64,000 nucleotides of DNA. It comes from Mangrovibacterium sp041596335. Lineage in GTDB: Bacteria; Bacteroidota; Bacteroidia; Bacteroidales; Prolixibacteraceae. Position 1 is the first letter of the stretch, and every line of letters starts with the position of its first letter. The notes under the pieces were generated by a model. It was not told the DNA's origin and did not search any database. It saw nothing but the letters and a program-made list of their open reading frames with translations. The stretch covers positions 1 to 64,000 of the forward strand of contig NZ_JBFHIT010000008.1 in NCBI RefSeq assembly GCF_041596335.1. The letters run 5' to 3'. Below are positions 16,480 through 25,058 of the stretch, in pieces. Made by a program: the position numbers and the translations under genes.

Positions 16480-18615
16480 ATGAGAAATTTCTTACTGATA
16501 ATTTCATTGCTTTTGCTGGTCGGGTTTGCACAGGCGGAAGAACTGCTTTCGCCAAATGGAGCGCAAAAGCTGGAGTTTGAAGTCGCAAACGGACAAGCGC
16601 TTTACCGACTTTATTACCAAAACAAAACGGTAATTGCCGACAGCAAACTAGGATTCGATTTAAAAACAGCTGAAGACCTGCTTGACGGATTTGTAATTGA
16701 TAAGGTTGAACGCGCAAGTGTTGATGAAACCTGGAGCCCGGTTTGGGGCGAAAAGAGCCAAATACGTAACCATTACAACGAAATGGCGATCACCCTGAAC
16801 CAACCAACGACCGACCGAAAAATGATTGTTCGCTTTCGTTTGTTTGACGATGGCCTTGGTTTCCGTTACGAATTTCCGGAGCAACCGAATTTAGTTTACT
16901 TTGTCATAAGCGAAGAAAAAACACAGTTCGCAATGCCCGGCGACCTTACTGCCTGGTGGATTCCGGGCGATTACGATACGCAGGAATACGCCTTCCACAA
17001 ATCAAAACTCTCGGAAATAAGAGGATTGATGCAAGAAGCAATTACCCCAAATGCATCGCAAAAAGCGGCCGGTCCAACATCGGTGCAAACTGCCCTGATG
17101 TTGAAATCTGACGATGGATTATATATCAATCTTCACGAAGCGGCATTGGTAAACTATGCCTGTATGCACCTTGATTTGGACGACGAAAACATGATCTTCA
17201 GCTCGCACCTAACTCCCGATGCGATGGGCGACAAAGGGTACATGCAGGCTCCGCGCTCAACCCCTTGGCGTACGGTTATCGTTTCGGACAAAGCTGGCGA
17301 CATTTTGCTTTCCAATATCACCCTCAACCTAAACGATCCCTGCAAAATTGAAGATACAACATGGATTAAACCGATGAAATACATTGGCGTTTGGTGGGAA
17401 ATGATAACCGGCAAAAGCTCGTGGGCCTATGCTGATGTTCCCAGCGTTCAGTTGGGTGTTACCGATTTTTCGAAACTTCAGCCTAACGGAAAACATGCGG
17501 CAAACACCGCGCATGTGAAATATCACATCGATTTTGCAGCCAAACATGGTTTTGATGGCGTTTTGGTTGAAGGTTGGAATGAAGGTTGGGAAGACTGGTT
17601 TGGCAAATCGAAAGATTACGTTTTTGATTTTGTAACCCCCTACCCCGATTTTGATGTAGACGAAATTCGCGATTACGCGGCTTCAAAAGGCGTACAAATG
17701 ATTATGCACCACGAAACTTCGGGCTCGGTTCGCAACTACGAAAGGCACATGGACGAAGCCTACCAGTTTATGGCCGACAATGGCTACCATGCTGTAAAAA
17801 GCGGTTACGTTGGCGACATCATTCCGCGCGGCGAAACGCACTACAGCCAATACATTGTGAATCATTACCAATATGCAATCGAGAAAGCAGCTGATTATAA
17901 AATCATGGTCAATGCCCACGAAGCAGTCCGTCCAACGGGAATTTGCCGAACGTATCCAAACCTCATTGGCAACGAATCGGCTCGTGGAACCGAATACGAA
18001 GCTTTTGGCGGAAACGCGCCGGACCATACGACCATTTTGCCTTTCACCCGATTAATTGGCGGCCCAATGGATTATACACCGGGCATTTTTGAACCGGACG
18101 TGAGCAAATATAATCCGGATAACAATTCGTGGGTAAACACAACCATTGCCCGTCAACTAGCCCTGTATGTAACCATGTACAGCCCGTTGCAAATGGCGGC
18201 CGACCTGCCTGAAACATACAACAAATACCTGGATGCTTTTCAATTTATAAAAGATGTTCCGTTGGATTGGGACGACAGTAAAGTGCTTGAAGCCGAGCCT
18301 GGTGATTATGTCACTTATGCACGGAAGGAAAAAGGTACTGACAATTGGTTTGTAGGAAGAACTAACGATGAAGAAGCCAGAACTTCGAATATCCGTTTGG
18401 ATTTTCTTCCGGAAGGGCAAAAATATTTGGCAACAGTTTATGCTGACAAACCGGACGCAAACTACCGCAATAACCCGCAGGCTTATCAGATTAACCAATA
18501 CGTTGTGACGAACAAAAGTAAGTTTGAACTGCAATGTGCTCCCGGAGGTGGTTATGCAATCAGCTTAATAAAAGCCGATGACCCGTCAATGTTGAAGGGA
18601 GTCAAAAAACACTAA
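16480..18615 (+). CDS. susB: GH97 alpha-glucosidase (SusB-like, inverting)
   Basis: A 711-residue exported protein with signal peptide (ends FAQAE). It has the GH97 layout: N-terminal beta-sandwich, a catalytic barrel (from about 300, YIGVWWEMITGKSSWAY) and a C-terminal beta domain. Glu412 (HHET), Glu481 (NAHEAVRPTG) and Glu505 (GTEYE) lie a constant 27 residues before Glu439, Glu508 and Glu532 recalled for Bacteroides SusB, which points to the inverting, glucose-releasing subgroup rather than the retaining galactosidases. It should release glucose from malto-oligosaccharides in the periplasm. It follows the amylase by 23 bases and ends at a strong terminator. Confidence 0.95.
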   Translation: MRNFLLIISLLLLVGFAQAEELLSPNGAQKLEFEVANGQALYRLYYQNKTVIADSKLGFDLKTAEDLLDGFVIDKVERASVDETWSPVWGEKSQIRNHYNEMAITLNQPTTDRKMIVRFRLFDDGLGFRYEFPEQPNLVYFVISEEKTQFAMPGDLTAWWIPGDYDTQEYAFHKSKLSEIRGLMQEAITPNASQKAAGPTSVQTALMLKSDDGLYINLHEAALVNYACMHLDLDDENMIFSSHLTPDAMGDKGYMQAPRSTPWRTVIVSDKAGDILLSNITLNLNDPCKIEDTTWIKPMKYIGVWWEMITGKSSWAYADVPSVQLGVTDFSKLQPNGKHAANTAHVKYHIDFAAKHGFDGVLVEGWNEGWEDWFGKSKDYVFDFVTPYPDFDVDEIRDYAASKGVQMIMHHETSGSVRNYERHMDEAYQFMADNGYHAVKSGYVGDIIPRGETHYSQYIVNHYQYAIEKAADYKIMVNAHEAVRPTGICRTYPNLIGNESARGTEYEAFGGNAPDHTTILPFTRLIGGPMDYTPGIFEPDVSKYNPDNNSWVNTTIARQLALYVTMYSPLQMAADLPETYNKYLDAFQFIKDVPLDWDDSKVLEAEPGDYVTYARKEKGTDNWFVGRTNDEEARTSNIRLDFLPEGQKYLATVYADKPDANYRNNPQAYQINQYVVTNKSKFELQCAPGGGYAISLIKADDPSMLKGVKKH

Positions 18616-18683
18616 TAACGATGTTGAAGAAGCTCAATTGGGAAACAGAGCACGATTCCTTGGGGGAGGAATCGTAACTAAAA

Positions 18684-18717
18684 AAGCGGTTGACTTGAGA
18701 GTCAGCCGCTTATTTTT
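18684..18717 (+). terminator. Terminator of the susCDE-amylase-susB operon
   Basis: A 12-bp stem (18684-18695 with 18700-18711, one G-U pair) with loop TGAG is followed by ATTTTTT. It lies about 70 bases after the susB stop and closes the rightward arm. Confidence 0.9.
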
Positions 18718-18802
18718 TCCGGGAGCGATCCAGCTTCTCGCAGCCTTTAAAGTGCCGTTTTGGCTTAAACCCGCGTTAAGATGGAGGCCGGGAATAAACA
18801 AC

Positions 18803-18823
18803 AAGTCCGGTATTGCCGGACTT
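18803..18823 (-). terminator. Terminator of ackA
   Basis: A perfect 8-bp stem, AAGTCCGG with CCGGACTT, and a five-base loop, located 11 bases beyond the ackA stop on the minus strand and followed by a moderately T-rich stretch in that direction. Confidence 0.7.
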
Positions 18824-18833
18824 ATATAACAGG

Positions 18834-20066
18834 CTAGTTTACAGCCAATGAACTTAAAACGTTGACGGTATCGACTGCGATAACCTTTTCTTCGTTAGTT
18901 GGCACAACCATTACTTTTACGCGCGACTCAGGAGTACTCACAACTTTAAGTTGTCCCCGTAAGCCGTCGTTGGCATTTTTATCGAACTCAACACCCATAA
19001 ACTCAAAACCGGCACAAACCTCTTCTCGTGTTTCAGGGCCATTCTCTCCTACCCCGCCAGTGAAGATCAGCAAATCAAGTCCTCCCATTTCGGCAGCAAA
19101 TGCTCCAATAAAGCGTTTCACTCTCGAGTGATACATTTTTAGAGCCAATGTTGCCCGGGGATTATTTTTATTCCACGATTCATCTTCAATATCGCGCATA
19201 TCTGACGAAACTCCGGAAATACCAAGCATTCCACTCTTTCGATTAATTAAATCGTTCGCTCCCTGTAGGTCGAGACCCTCTTTTTCCATCAAGAATAAAA
19301 GTGCTCCGACATCAAGGTTACCGACGCGGGTTCCCATAATTAATCCCTCCACCGGCGTAAAACCCATCGAGGTATCGTACGATTTCCCGTTTTTAATAGC
19401 TGCAATAGAAGCGCCGTTTCCTAGGTGACAGGTCACAATATTGATTTTATTCATTTCCAGCCCCAAATGCTCGCAAGCTTTTTCTGCAACATATTTATGA
19501 CTTGTTCCGTGAAAACCATACCGGCGCAATTTGTGCTTGGTATAGTACTCGTACGGAATAGCATAAAGGAACGATTCCGGTGGCATGGATTGGTGAAAAG
19601 AAGTGTCGAAAACAGCGACTTGCGGCACTTTTTCCAAAAGCTTCTCCATCGCTTCAATTCCGGCAATATGAGCCGGGTTATGCAAGGGCGCCAAATCACT
19701 CAATTTATTAATCTGTTCTTTAACATTGTCGTCAATTAGAACACTTTCACTAAACGACTCACCACCGTGGGCTACCCGATGGCCAACTGCCTGAATTTCC
19801 GAAACAGCCTTAATTACGCCATGCTCCGGGTTTACCAGTGAATCCATAATCAGGCTTATCGCTGCCTCATGATCCGGCACATGAGCCGTGAGTTTGATTT
19901 TCTTATATTCTCCATCGACAAGTGGCTTGTGCGTTAGAAGAGCATCCTTCAAACCAATACGCTCCACTGCCCCAATAGCTTTCACCTCTGGATCTTCAAT
20001 CGTGTCCATATTTAGTAATTGATACTTAATGGACGAGCTACCGCAATTTAATACTAATACAATCAT
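18834..20066 (-). CDS. ackA: Acetate kinase
   Basis: A 410-residue ASKHA-fold kinase that interconverts acetyl phosphate plus ADP and acetate plus ATP, the ATP-yielding step of acetate fermentation. The N-terminal signature VLVLNCGSSSIKYQL (residues 3-17), FDTSFHQSMP, FHGTSHKYV, HLGNGASIAAIKNGKS and the C-terminal FTGGVGENGPETR are all present, and the length is normal. The usual partner, phosphotransacetylase, is not next to it; both neighbours are unrelated, and the gene has its own promoter and terminator. Confidence 0.97.
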   Translation of the reverse strand: MIVLVLNCGSSSIKYQLLNMDTIEDPEVKAIGAVERIGLKDALLTHKPLVDGEYKKIKLTAHVPDHEAAISLIMDSLVNPEHGVIKAVSEIQAVGHRVAHGGESFSESVLIDDNVKEQINKLSDLAPLHNPAHIAGIEAMEKLLEKVPQVAVFDTSFHQSMPPESFLYAIPYEYYTKHKLRRYGFHGTSHKYVAEKACEHLGLEMNKINIVTCHLGNGASIAAIKNGKSYDTSMGFTPVEGLIMGTRVGNLDVGALLFLMEKEGLDLQGANDLINRKSGMLGISGVSSDMRDIEDESWNKNNPRATLALKMYHSRVKRFIGAFAAEMGGLDLLIFTGGVGENGPETREEVCAGFEFMGVEFDKNANDGLRGQLKVVSTPESRVKVMVVPTNEEKVIAVDTVNVLSSLAVN

Positions 20067-20150
20067 TGAATACTTTTCGATTTAATGGTTGATGCCCTAT
20101 ATGTTTGCAATACAAAAAGATAGAGCGTTGTTACGACGTAAAAACGGCCG

Positions 20151-20158
20151 CAAATATA
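20151..20158 (-). promoter_or_regulatory. -7 box of ackA
   Basis: The minus strand reads TATATTTG, a perfect TAnnTTTG box, 85 bases before the ackA ATG. The upstream sequence is T/G-rich (TTTTTTTGTTTG) but its TTTG copies lie only 11-15 bases away, closer than elsewhere in this window. Confidence 0.6.
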
Positions 20159-20180
20159 ATATACAAGTTCAAACAAAAAA

Positions 20181-20540
20181 ATGACTTAACGAATCCTGAC
20201 TCCCCTCCCATAAAGCCTGACTAAGAGATAATTGCACAAATGATCACTAAAACGAAATGACACATCTTGTTCATCGTTCGCACAGCTCCTGCTCGTGCCG
20301 GCTTTGCGATGATAAGCGGGAGTCGCAGCCCATCTTTCAATCCCGGACAAAAAGACAGTTTCCTGTTGATACAAAAATTTCCCTGTGCTGAGTGTAACCG
20401 ACCGGTTCTATCTGGGCTGCCAACCTATAATAGACTCAAAAACAACGTGCATGCGACCTTTAAAGCATAGCAGCATGGCTGAAATGGTGCGGCAAGCTGG
20501 ATTGCGCTCCTTTAAGAAAGCAACTCAACAACAGTTGAAA
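20181..20540. other. Intergenic region without recognisable gene
   Basis: About 360 bases between the ackA promoter and the terminator of the flavin reductase gene. Short frames exist on both strands but none has a recognisable motif, promoter or plausible start. No tRNA fold or repeat was seen. Confidence 0.5.
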
Positions 20541-20576
20541 GCAAAAAAAAGAGAGCAGCAATAGCCACTCTCTTTT
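20539..20576 (-). terminator. Terminator of the flavin reductase-rubredoxin gene
   Basis: On the minus strand a 9-bp stem (AAAAGAGAG with CTCTCTTTT) and a 12-base loop run into eight T residues. It lies about 150 bases downstream of the gene's stop; the stretch between shows nothing. Confidence 0.85.
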
Positions 20577-20724
20577 CAGATATTTAAAATTCGTATCGTT
20601 CACGTAACAAACGACCAATCGTTTACTTCAGTTTCCGTCTACTCGTTCGATTACTGCCCCCAAAATGCCAGTGAGACTTATTTGTTAAACGGGCTTCTTA
20701 TTTGTCATCTGTAAGCCAGAAACA

Positions 20725-21468
20725 CTATAGTTCTTTAAAATAGTCCTTTCCGGCATTACAGATTGGACATTTGTAGTCGTCCGGCAGATCGTCGAAAGGT
20801 GTTCCGGGTGGAATTCCCATACTCGGATCGCCTTTTTCAGGGTCGTAAACGAAACCACAAATCATGCAAACATGAGGCTTTTCCCCATCTGATTCCGGCT
20901 CTGTGCTGCTTTGGTCATCGCCTTTGGCATCATCAGCAGCTCTCTTTTCCTCATCAAGCAAGTCTTTCTCCAAATAGGTCGGCGAATTTTTGGGTGAAAA
21001 CATTTTATATTTCTCCCGATACCAGGCATAAGTCAGCGGATCGGATTCCGACAGCAAATCACTGTCGAGCACTTCGCCAATTACCAGCCAATGCGTACCC
21101 AAATCAATCTCCTGCCTGACCTCACAGTCGAACCATGCCACTGTTTCGTTTAAAACAATTGGAGCCCCAGTTTTCGCTGTAATTGTTTCAACCTGACTGA
21201 ACTTATCAATCTCATTACCCGACATGAAGCCAAAGTCGCCGATAATTTTCACATTCAAATCTTTCTGCAATACCGACACCGAAAACATACCGGACTTTCG
21301 GATTACTTCGGTACTATTATTATCCTTATGGCACGAAATGGCCAACAGCGGTGGTTTCGATGTAACCTGAAAAACAGTATTCGCGATATACCCGGCCTTT
21401 TTGCCATCCAGTTCCGAAGCAATTAAATAGAGTCCGTAAGATAGTTTATGGAATGCACCTAGTTTCAT
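20725..21468 (-). CDS. hrb: Flavin reductase-rubredoxin fusion (Hrb-type, high molecular weight rubredoxin)
   Basis: A 247-residue cytoplasmic protein. Residues 1 to about 155 are a flavin-reductase-like FMN-binding domain (YIANTVFQVTSKPPLLAIS, SGMFSVSVLQ, GTHWLVIGEVLDS). An acidic linker (about 165-197) follows. Residues about 198-247 are a rubredoxin with four iron ligands, Cys201, Cys204, Cys234 and Cys237 (CMICG and CPIC). The same architecture is known as Hrb in Moorella thermoacetica, where it passes NAD(P)H electrons to the diiron flavoprotein FprA for NO and oxygen reduction. An FprA gene is present in this window at 41.6-42.8 kb, supporting that role, although the two are not adjacent. 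Confidence 0.9.
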   Translation of the reverse strand: MKLGAFHKLSYGLYLIASELDGKKAGYIANTVFQVTSKPPLLAISCHKDNNSTEVIRKSGMFSVSVLQKDLNVKIIGDFGFMSGNEIDKFSQVETITAKTGAPIVLNETVAWFDCEVRQEIDLGTHWLVIGEVLDSDLLSESDPLTYAWYREKYKMFSPKNSPTYLEKDLLDEEKRAADDAKGDDQSSTEPESDGEKPHVCMICGFVYDPEKGDPSMGIPPGTPFDDLPDDYKCPICNAGKDYFKEL

Positions 21469-21543
21469 AATCGGTTGTTTTGGAATGAATTTCGAAAGTA
21501 GAAAAAATCACTTCGATTATCGAACTCAAGCCCGAAAATCTCG

Positions 21544-21551
21544 CAAAATTA
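21544..21551 (-). promoter_or_regulatory. Candidate -7 box of the hrb gene
   Basis: The minus strand reads TAATTTTG, matching TAnnTTTG, about 75 bases before the ATG. No TTTG is visible at 18-21 bases upstream. Confidence 0.45.
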
Positions 21552-21599
21552 CAATCCGGAATAGTAGCATTAATCATTTTTACTTCATTCTGCTTTCAT

Positions 21600-21607
21600 T
21601 ATATTTG
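21600..21607 (+). promoter_or_regulatory. -7 box of the C69 dipeptidase gene
   Basis: TATATTTG is a perfect TAnnTTTG box 108 bases before the ATG; a TTTTT stretch stands where the -33 element is expected. Confidence 0.55.
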
Positions 21608-21715
21608 CCTGCTACTGAAACAACAACCTGAAAAAGCTTCTGAACGAATCATTCAGAACTTACCGGAAAACAATTAGGAATAAATAAGGTCGACGACCCA
21701 AAAACAGATTTTAGA

Positions 21716-23398
21716 ATGATTAAAAAAATTAGTCTCGCATTTCTAGCGCTCGGATTTTTGTCCGCACAGGTATTTGCCTGCACCAACTTTTTAATAACCA
21801 AAGGAGCCTCAGTCGATGGTTCAACTATGATTACTTATGCTGCAGACTCGCACGTATTGTATGGTGAGTTGTATTTTCAACCTGCTGCCGATTACCCGGA
21901 AGGGACAATGCGCGATATCCACGAGTGGGACACCGGAAAATTCCTGGGTCGCATATCAGAAGTTCCTCACACATATAGCGTTGTAGGAAATATGAACGAA
22001 TACCAGCTTGCAATTGGCGAAACCACTTTTGGCGGTCGTCCTGAACTGGGAAGCCAACCGGATGCCATCATGGACTACGGAAGCCTGATGTATGTTGCCT
22101 TGCAACGCGCCAAAACAGCGCGTGAAGCGATTGAGGTGATGACGAATCTGGTGGATGAATACGGATATTATAGTTCCGGCGAGTCTTTTTCAATTTCCGA
22201 CGCCAATGAAGTTTGGATTTTAGAGATGATTGGTAAAGGTGAAGGCGAAAAAGGAGCTGTGTGGGTTGCTGTACGTGTCCCCGATGGTTATATCTCAGGT
22301 CATGCCAATCAGGCACGGATCACCACATTCCCTTTAAACGACTCGGACAATTGCCTGTATGCAAAAGATGTAATTTCATTTGCCCGCGAAAAAGGATGGT
22401 ACGACGGGAAAAATAAAGATTTCAGCTTCTCAGACGTTTACGCTCCGGTTGATTTTGGCGGTGCACGCTTCTGCGATGCCCGTGTTTGGGCCGGTTTCAA
22501 CAAAGTAGCCTCCGGTATGGATCAACATACCAACTACGCTAAAGGGCTGATTGAACATGGCGGCGAAAATAACTTCCCCACAAACCGGATGCCTTTGTGG
22601 ATTAAGCCCGACAAAAAGCTCGGAGTAAAAGACGTAATGGAAATGATGCGTGACCATTTTGAAGGCACCGAATTGGATATGACTGCCGATTTGGGCGCAG
22701 GCCCATACAAATTACCCTACCGATGGAGAGGGTTAACCTGGCAAGTAGATTCGATGGAGTATTGCAACGAACGCGCAATCTCAACCCAACAAACCGGTTT
22801 CTCATTTGTCGCGCAGTCACGCTCCTGGTTGCCCGACCCTATTGGAGGGATTCTTTGGTTTGGAGTTGATGATACATACAGTACCTGCTATGCACCTATG
22901 TATTGCGGAATTACCGAAATACCCGAATGTTTTCGTGTGGGCAATGGCGACCTGTTAACCTATTCGCCCAGCTCTGCCTTCTGGACCTTTAACAAGACGA
23001 CAAATTTCGCCTACCTTCGCTATGATGCGATGATTGAACACATTCGTGCCAAGCAAGCTGAACTAGAAGGGAAATTTATTGCCTACACACCAGCCATTGA
23101 TCAGGCGGCTAAAATGCTTTACGAAAAATCAGGATCGAAAAAGGCTGCCGAGTTTTTAACAACTTACTCGGTCAATGAAGCGAACAACATGACTGCTCAA
23201 TGGGAAAAACTTTTTGAGTATCTGCTTATAAAATATATGGATGGTAACATCAAAAAAGAAAAAGATGGCAGTTTTGAACGAAATGAGGATGGCATTCCCG
23301 TTTCGCCCGATCAACCCGGATATCCGGATTGGTGGTACGACGCGATCGTAAAAAGTACCGGTGAACATTTCAAAGTGATTGGCGGTGCCGCTCATTAG
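21716..23398 (+). CDS. Exported C69-family dipeptidase
   Basis: A 560-residue N-terminal-nucleophile peptidase. After the signal peptide the mature protein should begin at Cys22 (ACTNFLITKGASVDGSTM), which in family C69 is the catalytic nucleophile exposed by cleavage. Further family signatures are NEYQLAIGETTFGG, SISDANEVWILEMIGKG and GHANQARI. Length is typical. It probably cleaves dipeptides in the periplasm or outside. It is monocistronic, with its own promoter. The cleavage region (QVFAC) also resembles a lipobox, but lipidation of Cys22 would block the nucleophile. Confidence 0.92.
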   Translation: MIKKISLAFLALGFLSAQVFACTNFLITKGASVDGSTMITYAADSHVLYGELYFQPAADYPEGTMRDIHEWDTGKFLGRISEVPHTYSVVGNMNEYQLAIGETTFGGRPELGSQPDAIMDYGSLMYVALQRAKTAREAIEVMTNLVDEYGYYSSGESFSISDANEVWILEMIGKGEGEKGAVWVAVRVPDGYISGHANQARITTFPLNDSDNCLYAKDVISFAREKGWYDGKNKDFSFSDVYAPVDFGGARFCDARVWAGFNKVASGMDQHTNYAKGLIEHGGENNFPTNRMPLWIKPDKKLGVKDVMEMMRDHFEGTELDMTADLGAGPYKLPYRWRGLTWQVDSMEYCNERAISTQQTGFSFVAQSRSWLPDPIGGILWFGVDDTYSTCYAPMYCGITEIPECFRVGNGDLLTYSPSSAFWTFNKTTNFAYLRYDAMIEHIRAKQAELEGKFIAYTPAIDQAAKMLYEKSGSKKAAEFLTTYSVNEANNMTAQWEKLFEYLLIKYMDGNIKKEKDGSFERNEDGIPVSPDQPGYPDWWYDAIVKSTGEHFKVIGGAAH

Positions 23399-23466
23399 TC
23401 CTTCTCCCGGTATTGGAAACCAAAAAGAAAGAACTTCGATTATTTCAACATAAATTGAAACTAAGT

Positions 23467-23496
23467 TTTGTTCGAATCTATTTTTTATTAATTTTG
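23467..23496 (+). promoter_or_regulatory. Promoter of rplS
   Basis: -33 TTTG (23467-23470), an 18-base spacer and -7 TAATTTTG (23489-23496): a textbook Bacteroidota promoter, giving a start near 23502 and a leader of about 58 bases. Confidence 0.8.
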
Positions 23497-23560
23497 CGAA
23501 AAATTTTGCAATCTCTTACACCGCAAATACGTGTAATATTGCCACTTAAAACTTAAAGAA

Positions 23561-23914
23561 ATGGACTTAATTAAAGTAGCAGAAAACGCATTCGCCGCAG
23601 AGCAACAAGCTAATTTGCCTAAATTCGGCGCGGGCGACACCATTACTGTTCACTACAAGATTAGAGAAGGTAACAAAGAACGTATTCAGGATTACCGTGG
23701 TGTAGTGATTCAAGTAAAAGGTACTGGCGTTACAAAAACATTTACTGTTCGTAAAATGTCAGGAAACATCGGTGTTGAACGTATTTTCCCAATGTCTTCA
23801 CCATTTATCGATGGTATTGACGTGAACAAAAAAGGTACTGTACGTCGTAAACGTATTTTCTACCTGCGCGGCCTTACTGGTAAAAAAGCCAGAATCAAAG
23901 AAAAAAGAGGTTAA
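23561..23914 (+). CDS. rplS: 50S ribosomal protein L19
   Basis: A 117-residue basic ribosomal protein of standard length. It shows the L19 core: FGAGDTITVHYKI, RIQDYRGVVIQVKGTG, FTVRKMS, GVERIFPMSSP and the C-terminal KGTVRRKRIFYLRGLTGKKARIKE. L19 sits at the interface of the two ribosomal subunits. The gene is alone, without the trmD-rimM neighbours seen in proteobacteria, and has a strong promoter and a strong terminator. Confidence 0.98.
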   Translation: MDLIKVAENAFAAEQQANLPKFGAGDTITVHYKIREGNKERIQDYRGVVIQVKGTGVTKTFTVRKMSGNIGVERIFPMSSPFIDGIDVNKKGTVRRKRIFYLRGLTGKKARIKEKRG

Positions 23915-23934
23915 TTTCAGCCTTAAGTATACTA

Positions 23935-23964
23935 AAAAGGTCTCCGGTTGGAGGCCTTTTTTTT
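23935..23964 (+). terminator. Terminator of rplS
   Basis: An 11-bp stem (AAAAGGTCTCC with GGAGGCCTTTT, one G-U pair), loop GGTT and a T-run, 20 bases after the stop. Confidence 0.93.
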
Positions 23965-24057
23965 GCATCAGTCAATTCCATAGTTCAAAACAAAGCCTGA
24001 CAAATATCAAGCCTTATTGATCAGACAAATCCTAAATTCACGAAAAATTTCAACGCC

Positions 24058-24981
24058 ATGCCTTTCCTCCAAAAAGACAAAATTTTCAGCTTGACCTGGT
24101 TTAAAGACTACAGCTTAATAACCATTGGCTCCTTCATTTTAGCGGTCGGATTCGTGTATTTTATTACGCCACATAAAATTGTTCCGGGTGGCCTTTTCGG
24201 GATCGCCATTATTGTACACTTTCTTACCCGTGGGTGGTTTGAGTTTTGGCCCGATGGTTTTCCGGTTGGGCTTTTCAGTTTACTGGTTAATATTCCGCTA
24301 ACCATTGCAGGTATAAAAATACTAGGACCTCGTTTCGGTGTTAAAACGGTCGTCGGCTTTGTGCTGAGTTCTGTTTTTATTGACCTGATTACCTACCTCC
24401 GTGTCAACAGCCAAGCTCCGCTGGTTCACGATGTCCTGCTCTCGTGTATATTTGGTGGGGTTTTGATTGGTGTCGGTACCGGCCTAATCTTTAAATCGAG
24501 AGCCACGTCGGGCGGATCAGATATCATTGCTATGATTATTGCCAAACACACCAATATGCAATTGGGCCAACTTATGATTTATGTTGACTCCGCGATTGTA
24601 CTGCTCGGGTTAGCGGCCTTTCAAGACTGGCAAATTCCACTCTATTCCTGGCTTGCCATTTACATTACCGGACGAGCGATTGATGTTACACTTGAAGGAG
24701 TTAGTTACCACAAAGCGTTGTTTATTATTTCTTCTCAACATGAACTGATCAAGGAAAAAATACTTAGCGACCTGGAACGCGGAGGAACTTATTTCCAGGG
24801 AAAAGGCATGTTCACCAACGAAGAAAAGCAAATCATCTACACGGTTGTCAGTCGTCGCGAAGTCGCAATTCTCGAGAAATTCATTAGTGAAATTGATCCG
24901 AACGCATTTATCACAATCATGGACACGCGTGAAATTCTGGGCGAAGGTTTTCAATCCCTAAAACTGAAAGTTAATTCCTGA
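24058..24981 (+). CDS. YitT-family membrane protein (DUF161 plus DUF2179)
   Basis: A 307-residue inner-membrane protein. The N-terminal two thirds contain five or six hydrophobic segments with family motifs FVYFITPHKIVPGGLFGIAI and IFKSRATSGGSDIIAMII. The C-terminal soluble part (about 215-300) is the DUF2179 domain (KALFIISSQ, GGTYFQGKGMFTNEEKQIIYTVVSRRE, FITIMDTREILGEGF), an ACT-like fold. The function of the family is not established; transport or regulation has been suggested. A small hairpin (24976-24994) overlaps its stop codon. The UPF0316 gene at 33.6 kb carries a related C-terminal domain. Confidence 0.88.
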   Translation: MPFLQKDKIFSLTWFKDYSLITIGSFILAVGFVYFITPHKIVPGGLFGIAIIVHFLTRGWFEFWPDGFPVGLFSLLVNIPLTIAGIKILGPRFGVKTVVGFVLSSVFIDLITYLRVNSQAPLVHDVLLSCIFGGVLIGVGTGLIFKSRATSGGSDIIAMIIAKHTNMQLGQLMIYVDSAIVLLGLAAFQDWQIPLYSWLAIYITGRAIDVTLEGVSYHKALFIISSQHELIKEKILSDLERGGTYFQGKGMFTNEEKQIIYTVVSRREVAILEKFISEIDPNAFITIMDTREILGEGFQSLKLKVNS

Positions 24982-24999
24982 TCGCCGATCAGGATAGTA

Positions 25000-25028
25000 T
25001 TGTGATTCTTGCATTTTTCATACATTTG
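25000..25028 (+). promoter_or_regulatory. Promoter of the patatin-barrel gene
   Basis: -33 TTG (25000-25002), 18 bases, then a perfect -7 TACATTTG (25021-25028); the start would lie near 25034, 25 bases before the ATG. Confidence 0.7.
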
Positions 25029-25058
25029 AGTCAATACTCTAATTTCTGACTCCCAACT

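Noticed and set aside
18638..18829. A 63-codon frame after susB
   Set aside because: It runs through two terminator hairpins and has no start signal or motif.
20099..20107. TATGTTTG on the plus strand near the ackA start, resembling a -7 box
   Set aside because: No gene follows on the plus strand for over 1.5 kb, so it is probably chance.
20267..20470. Short frames in the ackA-hrb gap
   Set aside because: No promoter, motif or plausible start; base composition looks like non-coding sequence.
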